Positions 49,201 through 63,157 of a stretch of 64,000 nucleotides of DNA are shown piece after piece (position 1 is the first letter of the stretch; the number at the start of each line of letters is the position of its first letter). Source of the stretch: Auanema rhodensis (Eukaryota; Nematoda; Chromadorea; Rhabditida; Rhabditidae); NCBI GenBank assembly GCA_964057225.1, contig OZ059894.1, forward strand, positions 310,001 to 374,000, written 5' to 3'. Under the pieces are notes generated by a model that worked only from the letters and a program-made list of their open reading frames with translations, was not told the DNA's origin and did no database searches. Both the position numbers and the translations under genes were made by a program.

Positions 49201-52200
49201 TCACGTAAATTTCAAAGTCATGGTTACCATGAACCAATATCAATAAAAATTTGTTTTTAGACTAATATGGACATGGGGAATCTAATTTTGGAAACCGCAT
49301 CTCTTTATCTTTCACGTGAAGCGAGTTACATACCAAGTGCACATCACGTGTACATTTAATAAGCATAAATTAAAGTTCACGTAAATTTCAAAGTCATGGT
49401 TACCATGAATCAATATCAATAAAATATTGTTTTTAGACTAATATGGACATGGGGAATCTAATTTTGAAAACTGCATCTCTTTATCTTTCACGTGAAGCGA
49501 GTTACATACCAAGTGCACATCACGTGTACATTTAATTAGCATAAATTAAAGTTCACGTTATTTTCAAAGACATGGTTACCATGAACCAATATCAATAAAA
49601 ATTTGTTTTTAGACTAATATGGACATGGGTAATCTAATTTTGAAAACCGCATCTCTTTATCTTTTACGTGAAGCGAGTTACATACCAAGTGCACATCACG
49701 TGTACATTTAATTAGCATAAATTAAAGTTCACGTAAATTTCAAAGTCATGGTTACCATGAACCAATATCAATAAAAATTTGTTTTTAGACTAATATGGAC
49801 ATGGGGAATCTAATTTTGAAAACCGCATCTCTTTATCTTTCACGTGAAGCGAGTTACATACCAAGTGCACATCACGTGTACATTTAATTAGCATAAATTA
49901 AAGTTCACGTAAATTTCAAAGTCATGGTTACCATGCACCAATATCAATAGAATATTGTTTTTAGACTAATATGGACATGGGGAATCTAATTTTGAAAACT
50001 GCATCTCTTTATCTTTCACGTGAAGCGAGTTACATACCAAGTGCACATCACGTGTACATTTAATTAGCATAAATTAAAGTTCACGTTATTTTCAAAGACA
50101 TGGTTACCATGAACCAATATCAATAAAAATTTGTTTTTAGACTAATATGGACATGGGTAATCTAATTTTGAAAACCGCATCTCTTTATCTTTCACGTGAA
50201 GCGAGTTACATACCAAGTGCACATCACGTGTACATTTAATTAGCATAAATTAAAGTTCACGTAAATTTCAAAGTCATGGTTACCATGAACCAATATCAAT
50301 AAAAATTTGTTTTTAGACTAATATGGACATGGGGAATCTAATTTTGAAAACCGCATCTCTTTATCTTTCACGTGAAGCGAGTTACATACCAAGTGCACAT
50401 CACGTGTACATTTAATTAGCATAAATTAAAGTTCACGTAATTTTCAAAGACATGGTTACCATGAACCAATATCAATAAAAATTTGTTTTTAGACTAATAT
50501 GGACATGGGGAATCTGATTTTGAGAACCGCATCTCTTTATCTTTCACGTGAAGCGAGTTACATACCAAGTGCACATCACGTGTACATTTAATTAGCATAA
50601 ATTAAAGTTCACGTAAATTTCAAAGTCATGGTTACCATGAACCAATATCAATAAAAATTTGTTTTAAGACTAATATGGACATGGGGAATCTAATTTTGAA
50701 AACCGCATCTCTTTATCTTTCACGTGAAGCGAGTTACATACCAAGTGCACATCACGTGTACATTTAATTAGCATAAATTAAAGTTCACGTAAATTTCAAA
50801 GTCATGGTTACCATGAACCAATATCAATAAAAATTTGTTTTTAGACTAATATGGACATGGGGAATCTAATTTTGAAAACCGCATCTCTTTATCTTTCACG
50901 TGAAGCGAGTTACATACCAAGTGCACATCACGTGTACATTTAATTAGCATAAATTAAAGTTCACGTAAATTTCAAAGTCATGGTTACCATGCACTAATAT
51001 CAATAAAAATTTGTTTTTAGACTAATATGGACATGGGGAATCTAATTTTGGAAACCGCATCTCTTTATCTTTCACGTGAAGCGAGTTACATACCAAGTGC
51101 ACATCACGTGTACATTTAATAAGCATAAATTAAAGTTCACGTAAATTTCAAAGTCATGGTTACCATGAATCAATATCAATAAAATATTGTTTTTAGACTA
51201 ATATGGACATGGGGAATCTAATTTTGAAAACTGCATCTCTTTATCTTTCACGTGAAGCGAGTTACATACCAAGTGCACATCACGTGTACATTTAATTAGC
51301 ATAAATTAAAGTTCACGTTATTTTCAAAGACATGGTTACCATGAACCAATATCAATAAAAATTTGTTTTTAGACTAATATGGACATGGGTAATCTAATTT
51401 TGAAAACCGCATCTCTTTATCTTTTACGTGAAGCGAGTTACATACCAAGTGCACATCACGTGTACATTTAATTAGCATAAATTAAAGTTCACGTAAATTT
51501 CAAAGTCATGGTTACCATGAACCAATATCAATAAAAATTTGTTTTTAGACTAATATGGACATGGGGAATCTAATTTTGAAAACCGCATCTCTTTATCTTT
51601 CACGTGAAGCGAGTTACATACCAAGTGCACATCACGTGTACATTTAATTAGCATAAATTAAAGTTCACGTAAATTTCAAAGTCATGGTTACCATGAACCA
51701 ATATCAATAAAAATTTGTTTTTAGACTAATATGGACATGGGGAATCTAATTTTGAAAACCGCATCTCTTTATCTTTCACGTGAAGCGAGTTACATACCAA
51801 GTGCACATCACGTGTACATTTAATTAGCATAAATTAAAGTTCACGTAAATTTCAAAGTCATGGTTACCATGAACCAATATCAATAAAAATTTGTTTTTAG
51901 ACTAACATGGACATGGGTAATCTAATTTTGAAAACCGCATCTCTTTATCTTTCACGTGAAGCGAGTTACATACCAAGTGCACATCACGTGTACATTTAAT
52001 TAGCATAAATTAAAGTTCACGTAAATTTCAAAGTCATGGTTACCATGAACTAATATCAATAAAAATTTGTTTTTAGACTAATATGGACATGGGGAATCTA
52101 ATTTTAAAACCGCATCTCTTTATCTTTCACGTGAAGCGAGTTACATACCAAGTGCACATCACGTGTACATTTAATTAGCATAAATTAAAGTTCACGTAAA

Positions 52201-53277
52201 TTTCAAAGTCATGGTTACCATGAACCAATATCAATAAAAATTTGTTTTTAGACTAATATGGACATGGGGAATCTGATTTTGAGAACCGCATCTCTTTATC
52301 TTTCACGTGAAGCGAGTTACATACCAAGTGCACATCACGTGTACATTTAATTAGCATAAATTAAAGTTCACGTAAATTTCAAAGTCATGGTTACCATGAA
52401 CCAATATCAATAAAAATTTGTTTTAAGACTAATATGGACATGGGGAATCTAATTTTGAAAACCGCATCTCTTTATCTTTCACGTGAAGCGAGTTACATAC
52501 CAAGTGCACATCACGTGTACATTTAATTAGCATAAATTAAAGTTCACGTAAATTTCAAAGTCATGGTTACCATGAACCAATATCAATAAAAATTTGTTTT
52601 TAGACTAATATGGACATGGGGAATCTAATTTTGAAAACCGCATCTCTTTATCTTTCACGTGAAGCGAGTTACATACCAAGTGCACATCACGTGTACATTT
52701 AATTAGCATAAATTAAAGTTCACGTAAATTTCAAAGTCATGGTTACCATGCACTAATATCAATAAAAATTTGTTTTTAGACTAATATGGACATGGGGAAT
52801 CTAATTTTGAAAACCGCATCTCTTTATCTTTCACGTGAAGCAAGTTACATACCAAGTGCACATCACGTGTACATTTAATTAGCATAAATTAAAGTTCACG
52901 TAAATTTCAAAGTCATGGTTACCATGAACCAATATCAATAAAAATTTGTTTTTAGACTAATATGGACATGGGGAATCTGATTTTGAAAACCGCATCTCTT
53001 TATCTTTCACGTGAAGCGAGTTACATACCAAGTGCACATCACGTGTACATTTAATTAGCATAAATTAAAGTTCACGTAAATTTCAAAATCATGGTTATCA
53101 TGAATTAATATCAATAAAAATTTGTTTTTGGACTAATATGGACATGGGGATTCTAATTTTGAAAACCGCATCTCTTTATCTTTCACGTGAAGCGAGTTAC
53201 ATACCAAGTGCACATCACGTGTACATTTAATTAGCATAAATTAAAGTTCACGTAAATTTCAAAGTCATGGTTACCAT
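46240..53277 (+). repeat. 7038-bp HOR, copy 1 (40 monomers)
   Basis: Marks repeat 7038 bp later: CACCGATATC (46242), TTTGTATTTAGAC (46438), TTTCTAGACTAATATTGAC (46791), ACTAACATGG (51901), CTGATTTTGAGAACC (52273), GTTTTAAGAC (52420) and CAAAATCATGGTTATCATG (53083). The unit is 40 x 176 bp minus 2 bp, from two 1-bp deletions. It contains an internal 10-monomer duplication at about 49250-51009 and 51010-52768. Boundaries are approximate. Confidence 0.85.
49250..52768 (+). repeat. 10-monomer duplication inside the 7038-bp unit (1760 and 1759 bp)
   Basis: Paired marks: TTTTGGAAACC with AATAAGC (near 49270, 51030), CTTTTACGTG (49661, 51421), CTGATTTTGAGAACC (50514, 52273), GTTTTAAGAC (near 50662, 52420) and GCACTAAT (50991, 52750). 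The second copy is 1 bp shorter because of a deletion in its CTAATTTTAAAACC monomer near 52103. A third relative lies at about 58048-59806 in the next 7038-bp copy and shares that 1-bp deletion, so it derives from the second copy. Confidence 0.85.
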
Positions 53278-56200
53278 GCACCGATATCAATAAAAATTTG
53301 TTTTTAGACTAATATGGACATGGGGAATCTAATTTTGAAAACCGCATCTCTTTATCTTTCACGTGAAGCGAGTTACATACCAAGTGCACATCACGTGTAC
53401 ATTTAATTAGCATAAATTAAAGTTCACGTAATTTTCAAAGTCATGGTTACCATGAACCAATATCAATAAAAATTTGTATTTAGACTAATATGGACATGGG
53501 GAATCTAATTTTGAAAACCGCATCTCTTTATCTTTCACGTGAAGCGAGTTACATACCAAGTGCACATCACGTGTACATTTAATTAGCATAAATTAAAGTT
53601 CACGTAAATTTCAAAGTCATGGTTACCATGCACCAATATCAATAAAAATTTGTTTTTAGACTAATATGGACATGGGGAATCTAATTTTGAAAACCGCATC
53701 TCTTTATCTTTCACGTGAAGCGAGTTACATACCAAGTGCACATCACGTGTACATTTAATTAGCATAAATTAAAGTTCACGTAATTTTCAAAGACATGGTT
53801 ACCATGAACCAATATCAATAAAAATTTGTTTCTAGACTAATATTGACATGGGGAATCTAATTTTGAAAACCGCATCTCTTTATCTTTCACGTGAAGCGAG
53901 TTACATACCAAGTGCACATCACGTGTACATTTAATTAGCATAAATTAAAGTTCACGTAATTTTCAAAGACATGGTTACCATGAACCAATATCAATAAAAA
54001 TTTGTTTTTAGACTAATATGGACATGGGGAATCTAATTTTGAAAACCGCATCTCTTTATCTTTCACGTGAAGCGAGTTACATACCAAGTGCACATCACGT
54101 GTACATTTAATTAGCATAAATTAAAGTTCACGTAAATTTCAAAGTCATGGTTACCATGAACCAATATCAATAAAAATTTGTTTTTAGACTAATATGGACA
54201 TGGGGAATCTAATTTTGAAAACCGCATCTCTTTATCTTTCACGTGAAGCGAGTTACATACCAAGTGCACATCACGTGTACATTTAATTAGCATAAATTAA
54301 AGTTCACGTAAATTTCAAAGTCATGGTTACCATGAACCAATATCAATAAAAATTTGTTTTTAGACTAATATGGACATGGGAAATCTAATTTTGAAAACCG
54401 CATCTCTTTATCTTTCACGTGAAGCGAGTTACATACCAAGTGCACATCACGTGTACATTTAATTAGCATAAATTAAAGTTCACGTAAATATCAAAGTCAT
54501 GGTTACCATGAACCAATATCAATAAAAATTTGTTTTTAGACTAATATGGACATGGGGAATCTAATTTTGAAAACCGCATCTCTTTATCTTTCACGTGAAG
54601 CGAGTTACATACCAAGTGCACATCACGTGTACATTTAATTAGCATAAATTAAAGTTCACGTAAATTTCAAAGTCATGGTTACCATGAACCAATATCAATA
54701 AAAATTTGTTTTTAGACTAATATGGACATGGGGAATCTAATTTTGAAAACCGCATCTCTTTATCTTTCACGTGAAGCGAGTTACATACCAAGTGCACATC
54801 ACGTGTACATTTAATTAGCATAAATTAAAGTTCACGTAATTTTCAAAGACATGGTTACCATGAACCAATATCAATAAAAATTTGTTTTTAGACTAATATG
54901 GACATGGGGAATCTAATTTTGAAAACCGCATCTCTTTATCTTTCACGTGAAGCGAGTTACATACCAAGTGCACATCACGTGTACATTTAATTAGCATAAA
55001 TTAAAGTTCACGTAATTTTCAAAGACATGGTTACCATGAACCAATATCAATAAAAATTTGTTTTTAGACTAATATGGACATGGGGAATCTAATTTTGAAA
55101 ACCGCATCTCTTTATCTTTCACGTGAAGCGAGTTACATACCAAGTGCACATCACGTGTACATTTAATTAGCATAAATTAAAGTTCACGTAATTTTCAAAG
55201 TCATGGTTACCATGCACCGATATCAATAAAAATTTGTTTTTAGACTAATATGGACATGGGGAATCTAATTTTGAAAACCGCATCTCTTTATCTTTCACGT
55301 GAAGCGAGTTACATACCAAGTGCACATCACGTGTACATTTAATTAGCATAAATTAAAGTTCACGTAAATTTCAAAGTCATGGTTACCATGCACCGATATC
55401 AATAAAAATTTGTTTTTAGACTAATATGGACATGGGGAATCTAATTTTGAAAACCGCATCTCTTTATCTTTCACGTGAAGCGAGTTACATACCAAGTGCA
55501 CATCACGTGTACATTTAATTAGCATAAATTAAAGTTCACGTAATTTTCAAAGTCATGGTTACCATGAACCAATATCAATAAAAATTTGTTTTTAGACTAA
55601 TATGGACATGGGGAATCTAATTTTGAAAACCGCATCTCTTTATCTTTCACGTGAAGCGAGTTACATACCAAGTGCACATCACGTGTACATTTAATTAGCA
55701 TAAATTAAAGTTCACGTAAATTTCAAAGTCATGGTTACCATGCACCAATATCAATAAAAATTTGTTTTTAGACTAATATGGACATGGGGAATCTAATTTT
55801 GAAAACCGCATCTCTTTATCTTTCACGTGAAGCGAGTTACATACCAAGTGCACATCACGTGTACATTTAATTAGCATAAACTAAAGTTCACGTAAATTTC
55901 AAAGTCATGGTTACCATGAACCAATATCAATAAAAATTTGTTTTTAGACTAATATGGACATGGGGAATCTAATTTTGAAAACCGCATCTTTTTATCTTTC
56001 ACGTGAAGCGAGTTACATACCAAGTGCACATCACGTGTACATTTAATTAGCATAAATTAAAGTTCACGTAAATTTCAAAGTCATGGTTACCATGAACCAA
56101 TATCAATAAAAATTTGTTTTTAGACTAATATGGACATGGGGAATCTAATTTTGAAAACCGCATCTCTTTATCTTTCCCGTGAAGCGAGTTACATACCAAG

Positions 56201-59200
56201 TGCACATCACGTGTACATTTAATTAGCATAAATTAAAGTTCACGTAAATTTCAAAGTCATGGTTACCATGCACCAATATCAATAGAATATTGTTTTTAGA
56301 CTAATATGGACATGGGGAATCTAATTTTGAAAACTGCATCTCTTTATCTTTCACGTGAAGCGAGTTACATACCAAGTGCACATCACGTGTACATTTAATT
56401 AGCATAAATTAAAGTTCACGTTATTTTCAAAGACATGGTTACCATGAACCAATATCAATAAAAATTTGTTTTTAGACTAATATGGACATGGGTAATCTAA
56501 TTTTGAAAACCGCATCTCTTTATCTTTCACGTGAAGCGAGTTACATACCAAGTGCACATCACGTGTACATTTAATTAGCATAAATTAAAGTTCACGTAAA
56601 TTTCAAAGTCATGGTTACCATGAACCAATATCAATAAAAATTTGTTTTTAGACTAATATGGACATGGAGAATCTAATTTTGAAAACCGCATCTCTTTATC
56701 TTTCACGTGAAGCGAGTTACATACCAAGTGCACATCACGTGTACATTTAATTAGCATAAATTAAAGTTCACGTAAATTTCAAAGTCATGGTTACCATGAA
56801 CCAATATCAATAAAAATTTGTTTTTAGACTAATATGGACATGGGGAATCTAATTTTGAAAACCGCATCTCTTTATCTTTCCCGTGAAGCGAGTTACATAC
56901 CAAGTGCACATCACGTGTACATTTAATTAGCATAAATTAAAGTTCACGTAAATTTCAAAGTCATGGTTACCATGCACCAATATCAATAGAATATTGTTTT
57001 TAGACTAATATGGACATGGGGAATCTAATTTTGAAAACTGCATCTCTTTATCTTTCACGTGAAGCGAGTTACATACCAAGTGCACATCACGTGTACATTT
57101 AATTAGCATAAATTAAAGTTCACGTTATTTTCAAAGACATGGTTACCATGAACCAATATCAATAAAAATTTGTTTTTAGACTAATATGGACATGGGTAAT
57201 CTAATTTTGAAAACCGCATCTCTTTATCTTTCACGTGAAGCGAGTTACATACCAAGTGCACATCACGTGTACATTTAATTAGCATAAATTAAAGTTCACG
57301 TAAATTTCAAAGTCATGGTTACCATGAACCAATATCAATAAAAATTTGTTTTTAGACTAATATGGACATGGGGAATCTAATTTTGAAAACCGCATCTCTT
57401 TATCTTTCACGTGAAGCGAGTTACATACCAAGTGCACATCACGTGTACATTTAATTAGCATAAATTAAAGTTCACGTAATTTTCAAAGACATGGTTACCA
57501 TGAACCAATATCAATAAAAATTTGTTTTTAGACTAATATGGACATGGGGAATCTAATTTTGGAAACCGCATCTTTTTATCTTTCACGTGAAGCGAGTTAC
57601 ATACCAAGTGCACATCATGTGTACATTTAATTAGCATAAATTAAAGTTCACGTAAATTTCAAAGTCATGGTTACCATGAACCAATATCAATAAAAAATTT
57701 TTTTAGACTAATATGGACATGGGGAATCTAATTTTGAAAACCGCATCTCTTCATCTTTCACGTGAAGCGAGTTACATACCAAGTGCACATCACGTGTACA
57801 TTTAATTAGCATAAATTAAAGTTCATGTAAATTTCAAAGTCATGGTTACCATGAACCAATATCAATAAAAATTTGTTTTTAGACTAATATGGACATGGGG
57901 AATCTAATTCTGAAAACCGCATCTCTGTATCTTTCACGTGAAGCGAGTTACATACCAAGTGCACATCACGTGTACATTTAATTAGCATAAATTAAAGTTC
58001 ACGTAAATTTCAAAGTCATGGTTACCATGAACCAATATCAATAAAAATTTGTTTTTAGACTAATATGGACATGGGGAATCTAATTTTGGAAACCGCATCT
58101 CTTTATCTTTCACGTGAAGCGAGTTACATACCAAGTGCACATCACGTGTACATTTAATAAGCATAAATTAAAGTTCACGTAAATTTCAAAGTCATGGTTA
58201 CCATGAATCAATATCAATAAAATATTGTTTTTAGACTAATATGGACATGGGGAATCTAATTTTGAAAACTGCATCTCTTTATCTTTCACGTGAAGCGAGT
58301 TACATACCAAGTGCACATCACGTGTACATTTAATTAGCATAAATTAAAGTTCACGTTATTTTCAAAGACATGGTTACCATGAACCAATATCAATAAAAAT
58401 TTGTTTTTAGACTAATATGGACATGGGTAATCTAATTTTGAAAACCGCATCTCTTTATCTTTTACGTGAAGCGAGTTACATACCAAGTGCACATCACGTG
58501 TACATTTAATTAGCATAAATTAAAGTTCACGTAAATTTCAAAGTCATGGTTACCATGAACCAATATCAATAAAAATTTGTTTTTAGACTAATATGGACAT
58601 GGGTAATCTAATTTTGAAAACCGCATCTCTTTATCTTTCACGTGAAGCGAGTTACATACCAAGTGCACATCACGTGTACATTTAATTAGCATAAATTAAA
58701 GTTCACGTAAATTTCAAAGTCATGGTTACCATGAACCAATATCAATAAAAATTTGTTTTTAGACTAATATGGACATGGGGAATCTAATTTTGAAAACCGC
58801 ATCTCTTTATCTTTCACGTGAAGCGAGTTACATACCAAGTGCACATCACGTGTACATTTAATTAGCATAAATTAAAGTTCACGTAAATTTCAAAGTCATG
58901 GTTACCATGAACCAATATCAATAAAAATTTGTTTTTAGACTAACATGGACATGGGTAATCTAATTTTGAAAACCGCATCTCTTTATCTTTCACGTGAAGC
59001 GAGTTACATACCAAGTGCACATCACGTGTACATTTAATTAGCATAAATTAAAGTTCACGTAAATTTCAAAGTCATGGTTACCATGAACTAATATCAATAA
59101 AAATTTGTTTTTAGACTAATATGGACATGGGGAATCTAATTTTAAAACCGCATCTCTTTATCTTTCACGTGAAGCGAGTTACATACCAAGTGCACATCAC

Positions 59201-60315
59201 GTGTACATTTAATTAGCATAAATTAAAGTTCACGTAAATTTCAAAGTCATGGTTACCATGAACCAATATCAATAAAAATTTGTTTTTAGACTAATATGGA
59301 CATGGGGAATCTGATTTTGAGAACCGCATCTCTTTATCTTTCACGTGAAGCGAGTTACATACCAAGTGCACATCACGTGTACATTTAATTAGCATAAATT
59401 AAAGTTCACGTAAATTTCAAAGTCATGGTTACCATGAACCAATATCAATAAAAATTTGTTTTAAGACTAATATGGACATGGGGAATCTAATTTTGAAAAC
59501 CGCATCTCTTTATCTTTCACGTGAAGCGAGTTACATACCAAGTGCACATCACGTGTACATTTAATTAGCATAAATTAAAGTTCACGTAAATTTCAAAGTC
59601 ATGGTTACCATGAACCAATATCAATAAAAATTTGTTTTTAGACTAATATGGACATGGGGAATCTAATTTTGAAAACCGCATCTCTTTATCTTTCACGTGA
59701 AGCGAGTTACATACCAAGTGCACATCACGTGTACATTTAATTAGCATAAATTAAAGTTCACGTAAATTTCAAAGTCATGGTTACCATGCACTAATATCAA
59801 TAAAAATTTGTTTTTAGACTAATATGGACATGGGGAATCTAATTTTGAAAACCGCATCTCTTTATCTTTCACGTGAAGCAAGTTACATACCAAGTGCACA
59901 TCACGTGTACATTTAATTAGCATAAATTAAAGTTCACGTAAATTTCAAAGTCATGGTTACCATGAACCAATATCAATAAAAATTTGTTTTTAGACTAATA
60001 TGGACATGGGGAATCTGATTTTGAAAACCGCATCTCTTTATCTTTCACGTGAAGCGAGTTACATACCAAGTGCACATCACGTGTACATTTAATTAGCATA
60101 AATTAAAGTTCACGTAAATTTCAAAATCATGGTTATCATGAATTAATATCAATAAAAATTTGTTTTTGGACTAATATGGACATGGGGATTCTAATTTTGA
60201 AAACCGCATCTCTTTATCTTTCACGTGAAGCGAGTTACATACCAAGTGCACATCACGTGTACATTTAATTAGCATAAATTAAAGTTCACGTAAATTTCAA
60301 AGTAATGGTTACCAT
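53278..60315 (+). repeat. 7038-bp HOR, copy 2
   Basis: Repeats the marks of 46240-53277, but its interior is rearranged. Relative to copy 1 it has six extra monomers before about 56175 and a 4-monomer duplication (TTTCCCGTG at 56173 and 56877, GAATATTG at 56285 and 56989). It has only one copy of the 10-monomer segment that copy 1 has twice. The +10 and -10 monomer changes cancel, so both copies are the same length. Confidence 0.82.
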
Positions 60316-61047
60316 GCACCAATATCAATAAAATATTGTTTTTAGACTAATATGGACATGGGGAATCTAATTTTGAAAACCGCATCTCTTTATCTTTCAC
60401 GTGAAGCGAGTTACATACCAAGTGCACATCACGTGTACATTTAATTAGCATAAATTAAAGTTCACGTAAATTTCAAAGTCATGGTTACCATGAACCAATA
60501 TCAATAAAAATTTGTTTTTAGACTAATATGGAAATGGGGAATCTAGTTTTGAAAACCGCATCTCTTTATCTTTCACGTGAAGCGAGTTACATACCAAGTG
60601 CACATCACGTGTACATTTAATTAGCATAAATTAAAGTTCACGTAAATTTCAAAGTCATGGTTACCATGCACTAATATCAATAAAATATTGTTTTTAGACT
60701 AATATGGACATGGGGAATCTAATTTTGAAAACCGCATCTCTTTATCTTTCACGTGAAGCGAGTTACATACCAAGTGCACATCACGTGTACATTTAATTAG
60801 CATAAATTAAAGTTCACGTAATTTTCAAAGACATGGTTACCATGAACCAATATCAATAAAAAATTGTTTTTAGACTAATATGGACATGGGGAATCTAATT
60901 TTGAAAACCGCATCTCTTCATCTTTCACGTGAAGCGAGTTACATACCAAGTGCACATCACGTGTACATTTAATTAGCATAAATTAAAGTTCACGTAAATT
61001 TCAAAGTCATGGTTACCATGAACCAATATCAATAAAAATTTGTTTTT
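60316..61047 (+). repeat. Domain D monomers with AAAATATTG ends
   Basis: About four monomers after the 7038-bp copies. One, at 60520, carries GAAATGGGG with CTAGTTTTG, the same pair of changes as the domain C monomer at 31660. AAAATATTG occurs twice (near 60330 and 60682). Confidence 0.8.
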
Positions 61048-63157
61048 AGACTAATATGGACATGGGGAATCTGATTTTGGAAACCGCATCTCTTTATCTT
61101 TCACGTGAAGCGAGTTACATACCAAGTGCACATCACGTGTACATTTAATTAGCATAAATTAAAGTTCACGTAAATTTCAAAGTCATGGTTACCATGAACC
61201 AATATCAATAAAAATTTGTTTTTAGACTAATATGGACATGGGGAATCTAGTTTTGAAAACCGCATCTCTTTATCTTTCACGTGAAGCGAGTTACATACCA
61301 ATTGCACATCACGTGTACATTTAATTAGCATAAATTAAAGTTCACGTAAATTTCAAAGTCATGGTTACCATGAACCAATATCAATAAAAATTTGTTTTTA
61401 GACTAATATGGACATGGGGAATCTAATTTTGAAAACCGCATCTCTTTATCTTTCACGTGAAGCGAGTTACATACCAAGTGCACATCAAGTGTACATTTAA
61501 TTAGCATAAATTGAAGTTCACGTAAATTTCAAAGTCATGGTTACCATGCAACAATATCAATAAAAATTTGTTTTTAGACTAATATGGACATGGGGAATCT
61601 AATTTTGAAAACCGCATCTCTTTATCTTTCACGTGAAGCGAGTTACATACCAAGTGCACATCACGTGTACATTTAATTAGCATAAATTAAAGTTCACGTA
61701 ATTTTCAAAGACATGGTTACCATGAACCAATATCAATAAAAATTTGTTTTTAGACTAATATGGACATGGGGAATCTAATTTTGGAAACCGCATCTTTTTA
61801 TCTTTCACGTGAAGCGAGTTACATACCAAGTGCACATCATGTGTACATTTAATTAGCATAAATTAAAGTTCACGTAAATTTCAAAGTCATGGTTACCATG
61901 AACCAATATCAATAAAAAATTTTTTTAGACTAATATGGACATGGGGAATCTAATTTTGAAAACCGCATCTCTTCATCTTTCACGTGAAGCGAGTTACATA
62001 CCAAGTGCACATCACGTGTACATTTAATTAGCATAAATGAAAGTTCACGTAAATTTCAAAGTCATGGTTACCATGAACCAATATCAATAAAAATTTGTTT
62101 TTAGACTAATATGGACATGGGGAATCTGATTTTGAAAACCGCATCTCTTTATCTTTCACGTGAAGCGAGTTACATACCAAGTGCACATCACGTGTACATT
62201 TAATTAGCATAAATTAAAGTTCACGTAAATTTCAAAGTCATGGTTACCATGAACCAATATCAATAAAAATTTGTTTTTAGACTAATATGGACATGAGGAA
62301 TCTAGTTTTGAAAACCGCATCTCTTTATCTTTCACGTGAAGCGAGTTACATACCAATTGCACATCACGTGTACATTTAATTAGCATAAATTAAAGTTCAC
62401 GTAAATTTCAAAGTCATGGTTACCATGAACCAATATCAATAAAAATTTGTTTTTAGACTAATATGGACATGGGGAATCTAATTTTGAAAACCGCATCTCT
62501 TTATCTTTCACGTGAAGCGAGTTACATACCAAGTGCACATCACGTGTACATTTAATTAGCATAAATTGAAGTTCACGTAAATTTCAAAGTCATGGTTACC
62601 ATGCAACAATATCAATAAAAATTTGTTTTTAGACTAATATGGACATGGGGAATCTAATTTTGAAAACCGCATCTCTTTATCTTTCACGTGAAGCGAGTTA
62701 CATACCAAGTGCACATCACGTGTACATTTAATTAGCATAAATTAAAGTTCACGTAATTTTCAAAGACATGGTTACCATGAACCAATATCAATAAAAATTT
62801 GTTTTTAGACTAATATGGACATGGGGAATCTAATTTTGAAAACCGCATCTTTTTATCTTTCACGTGAAGCGAGTTACATACCAAGTGCACATCATGTGTA
62901 CATTTAATTAGCATAAATTAAAGTTCACGTAAATTTCAAAGTCATGGTTACCATGAACCAATATCAATAAAAATTTTTTTTAGACTAATATGGACATGGG
63001 GAATCTAATTTTGAAAACCGCATCTCTTTATCTTTCACGTGAAGCGAGTTACATACCAAGTGCACATCACGTGTACATTTAATTAGCATAAATTAAAGTT
63101 CACGTAATTTTCAAAGACATGGTTACCATGAACCAATATCAATAAAAATTTGTTTTT
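61048..63157 (+). repeat. 6-monomer HOR, two copies (1055 bp each)
   Basis: Copies at 61048-62102 and 62103-63157. Marks: CTGATTTTG, CTAGTTTTG with CCAATTGCAC (near 61297, 62352), AAATTGAAG with GCAACAAT (61511 and 62566), CACGTAATTTTC, and CATCTTTTTATC with CATCATGTG and a shortened A/T tract (near 61920, 62975). Each unit is 1055 bp because of the 1-bp deletion in that tract. Confidence 0.87.
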
